DNA from: Chloroflexota bacterium | GTDB taxonomy: Bacteria > Chloroflexota > Anaerolineae > Anaerolineales > Anaerolineaceae | Assembly: GCA_021796375.1 (NCBI GenBank) | Contig: JAJYJF010000105.1 | Coordinates: forward strand, 1 to 7,284 | Direction: 5' to 3' | Length of the DNA stretch: 7,284 bases | In this document: piece after piece, positions 6,043 through 7,284 of the stretch | How positions within the stretch are numbered: the stretch's first letter is position 1 | Layout: each line of letters begins with the position of its first letter | Program-made: the position numbers and the translations under genes | Notes under the pieces: model-generated | The model's input: the letters and a program-made list of their open reading frames with translations, nothing else | Database searches by the model: none | Told to the model about the DNA's origin: nothing

Positions 6043-6821
6043 TCACCTCCCGCCAGAACCCCAGGATCCAGCAGGTGCGGGCGCTGCTCGGCCGCGCGCG
6101 AGACCGTCAGGCGGCGGGGGCATTCGCGGCCGAGGGCATTCGCCTGCTGGAAGAAGCTGCCGGAGCAGGCTGGAAGCCCAATCTGGTGCTCTTTACCGGC
6201 GATCTGAGCCCGCGGGGCAGGGCGCTGGTTGAGCGGTTCGGGGCCGCGGGCGCCGAGGTCGAGGAGGTCTCCGCGCCGGTGATGGAATCGCTCAGCGGCA
6301 CCGAGACCTCGCAGGGCCTCCTGGCCGTGCTGCCGCTGCCGTCTCCCGATCTCCCCGCCCGGCCCGATTTTCTGCTGGTGGCCGACTCGGTCCGCGACCC
6401 GGGCAATCTGGGCGCGCTCCTGCGCACGGCGGCCGCCGCGGGCGTCCAGGCGGTTCTCGCCGCTCCCGGGACGGCCGACCCGTTCTCGCCGAAGGTCGTC
6501 CGGGCGGGGATGGGGGCGCATTTCCGCCTGCCGGTGCGGGAGCTGGACTGGGAAGCCATCGGGCGATACCTGGGGTCGGGCCGGCGTCCGCGCGTCTGGG
6601 TGACCGGGGCAGCCGGCGGGGAGAGCTGCTGGGAAGCGGATTTGCGGCAGCCCCTGGCGCTGGTGATCGGCAGCGAGGCGGAGGGGGTTTCCGCGGCGGC
6701 GCGCGCGCTCGCCACCGGTTCGCTGCGCATCCCGATGCCCGGGAAGAGCGAATCGCTCAACGCGGCCGCGGCCGGGGCAGTCCTGATGTTTGAGGTCGTC
6801 CGCCAGCGCTCAGGAGGCTGA
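6039..6821 (+). CDS. SpoU/TrmH-family RNA 2'-O-ribose methyltransferase
   Basis: S-adenosylmethionine-dependent enzyme (260 residues) that methylates a ribose 2'-OH in rRNA or tRNA, of the RlmB/TsnR type. Residues 1-100 form the N-terminal substrate-binding region (ITSRQNPRIQQVRAL, then FAAEGIRLLEEA). The SPOUT catalytic domain follows, with motif 1 DPGNLGALLRTAAAAGV (120-136; Asn123 and catalytic Arg129), SPKVVRAGMGAHFRLPV (150-166), motif 2 LVIGSEAEGVS (208-218) and motif 3 IPMPGKSESLNAAAAG (231-246), with the knot-forming SLN at 239-241. All key residues are present. The start codon overlaps the macro-domain stop (ATGA) and has only a weak ribosome binding site, suggesting translational coupling. 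The exact RNA target cannot be assigned from sequence. Confidence 0.95.
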   Translation: MITSRQNPRIQQVRALLGRARDRQAAGAFAAEGIRLLEEAAGAGWKPNLVLFTGDLSPRGRALVERFGAAGAEVEEVSAPVMESLSGTETSQGLLAVLPLPSPDLPARPDFLLVADSVRDPGNLGALLRTAAAAGVQAVLAAPGTADPFSPKVVRAGMGAHFRLPVRELDWEAIGRYLGSGRRPRVWVTGAAGGESCWEADLRQPLALVIGSEAEGVSAAARALATGSLRIPMPGKSESLNAAAAGAVLMFEVVRQRSGG

Positions 6822-6835
6822 GGACCTGGCGGTCC
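6822..6835 (+). terminator. Short hairpin after the methyltransferase gene, weak terminator candidate
   Basis: GGACC (6822-6826) and GGTCC (6831-6835) form a 5-bp stem with a 4-nt loop directly after the stop codon, followed by AATTCTT. The stem is short and the U-run poor, so it is at best a weak terminator. The next gene starts only 64 nt after the stop and may be co-transcribed. Confidence 0.25.
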
Positions 6836-6885
6836 AATTCTTGCTCCCTGAACGCAGTTTCTTATCTACAGGAAGAGGTAGCAGC

Positions 6886-7284
6886 ATGCAAATTCGATCG
6901 ATCACCTATTTCGTCGACCCCGGCTGGCCGCTGAAGGCAGAGGTTTTCCGGCAGGCCCGCCGTTTCTTTGACCAGGCCAGGCCGGCCATCGCGGCGGCCG
7001 GGTTTGAGGTGCAGTCCCTGAGGCTGGCCTGCCCGCCTTTTGCGCAGGTTCTGGGAGAGGGAAATGCCGCGCGCTGCCCCGAGTATGCCCGCCAGGTCGA
7101 GCAGGCGGCGGGGGAGGTTGGGATCGATTACGCCTCGCTGGGTCCGGCGCTGCCGGACGGGCTCGAATGGTACGCCCAGATTCCGGCCATGCTGGCCGAG
7201 ACCCAGAACTGTTTTGCCTCCGGCAGCCTGACGAGCCAGCGGCACGCCGTTTCGCTTCCCGCGGTCCGCGAGTGTGCGAAGGTC
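6886..7284 (+). CDS. DUF711 family protein, N-terminal 133 residues (3' end outside window)
   Basis: The frame opens at the ATG at 6886, with GAGG (6875-6878) 7 nt upstream, and stays open to the window edge without a stop. The N-terminus MQIRSITYFVDPGWPL, then FFDQARPAIAAAGFEVQSLRLACPPF, and later GIDYASLGPALP resemble the start of DUF711 (UPF0210-related) proteins, which usually run to 400 residues or more, so most of the protein is missing. There is no signal peptide and the product looks cytoplasmic. The family has no established biochemical role that I can state. It follows the methyltransferase in the same direction across a 64-bp gap, so it could belong to the same transcript, but nothing links their functions. 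The family call rests on recognition of the N-terminal pattern only. Confidence 0.82.
   Translation, partial: MQIRSITYFVDPGWPLKAEVFRQARRFFDQARPAIAAAGFEVQSLRLACPPFAQVLGEGNAARCPEYARQVEQAAGEVGIDYASLGPALPDGLEWYAQIPAMLAETQNCFASGSLTSQRHAVSLPAVRECAKV

Noticed and set aside
1..7284. CRISPR array, tRNA or rRNA gene, insertion sequence, or phage-type genes
   Set aside because: No regularly spaced direct repeats, cloverleaf patterns, transposase motifs or terminal inverted repeats around an ORF were seen. The window reads as ordinary metabolic and housekeeping genes.

Overview
The window comes from a high-GC bacterium, most likely a Chloroflexota member of the Anaerolineae type. This is inferred from the solute-binding lipoprotein, whose lipidated cysteine is followed by a low-complexity Ala/Pro/Thr/Gln tether typical of that phylum, together with the DUF711 gene and the GC-rich REP-like repeats between genes. 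No rRNA or other phylogenetic marker is present, so the assignment is tentative.

Left part (about 1-5018, minus strand): a maltodextrin-type uptake and breakdown cluster. Read in its own direction, it runs from a lipoprotein solute-binding protein (MalE-like, 3795-5018) through a MalF-like permease (2663-3673) and a MalG-like permease (1732-2670, overlapping the previous gene by 8 nt) to a GH13 alpha-amylase lipoprotein (start at 1415, running off the left edge). The amylase would cut starch or glycogen-type glucans outside the membrane. The binding protein would capture the oligosaccharides and the two permeases would import them. No ATPase gene (MalK/MsmK type) and no transcriptional regulator is present in the window. 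A strong stem-loop lies between the binding-protein gene and the permease genes. A 316-bp gap with two related inverted repeats separates the permeases from the amylase.

Middle (5019-5472): a divergent intergenic region. It holds an AT-rich palindrome, a plausible extended -10 element for the rightward genes, and a possible 57-residue leader ORF on the minus strand.

Right part (5473-7284, plus strand): a macro-domain (ADP-ribose-binding) protein overlaps by ATGA with a SpoU/TrmH-family RNA 2'-O-methyltransferase. After a 64-bp gap comes the start of a DUF711 family protein that runs off the right edge.

I found no strong evidence of a wholly new system. The items most worth checking are the macro-domain/methyltransferase coupling, the repeat pair at 1559-1655, the stem-loop between the binding protein and permease genes, and the divergent control region.
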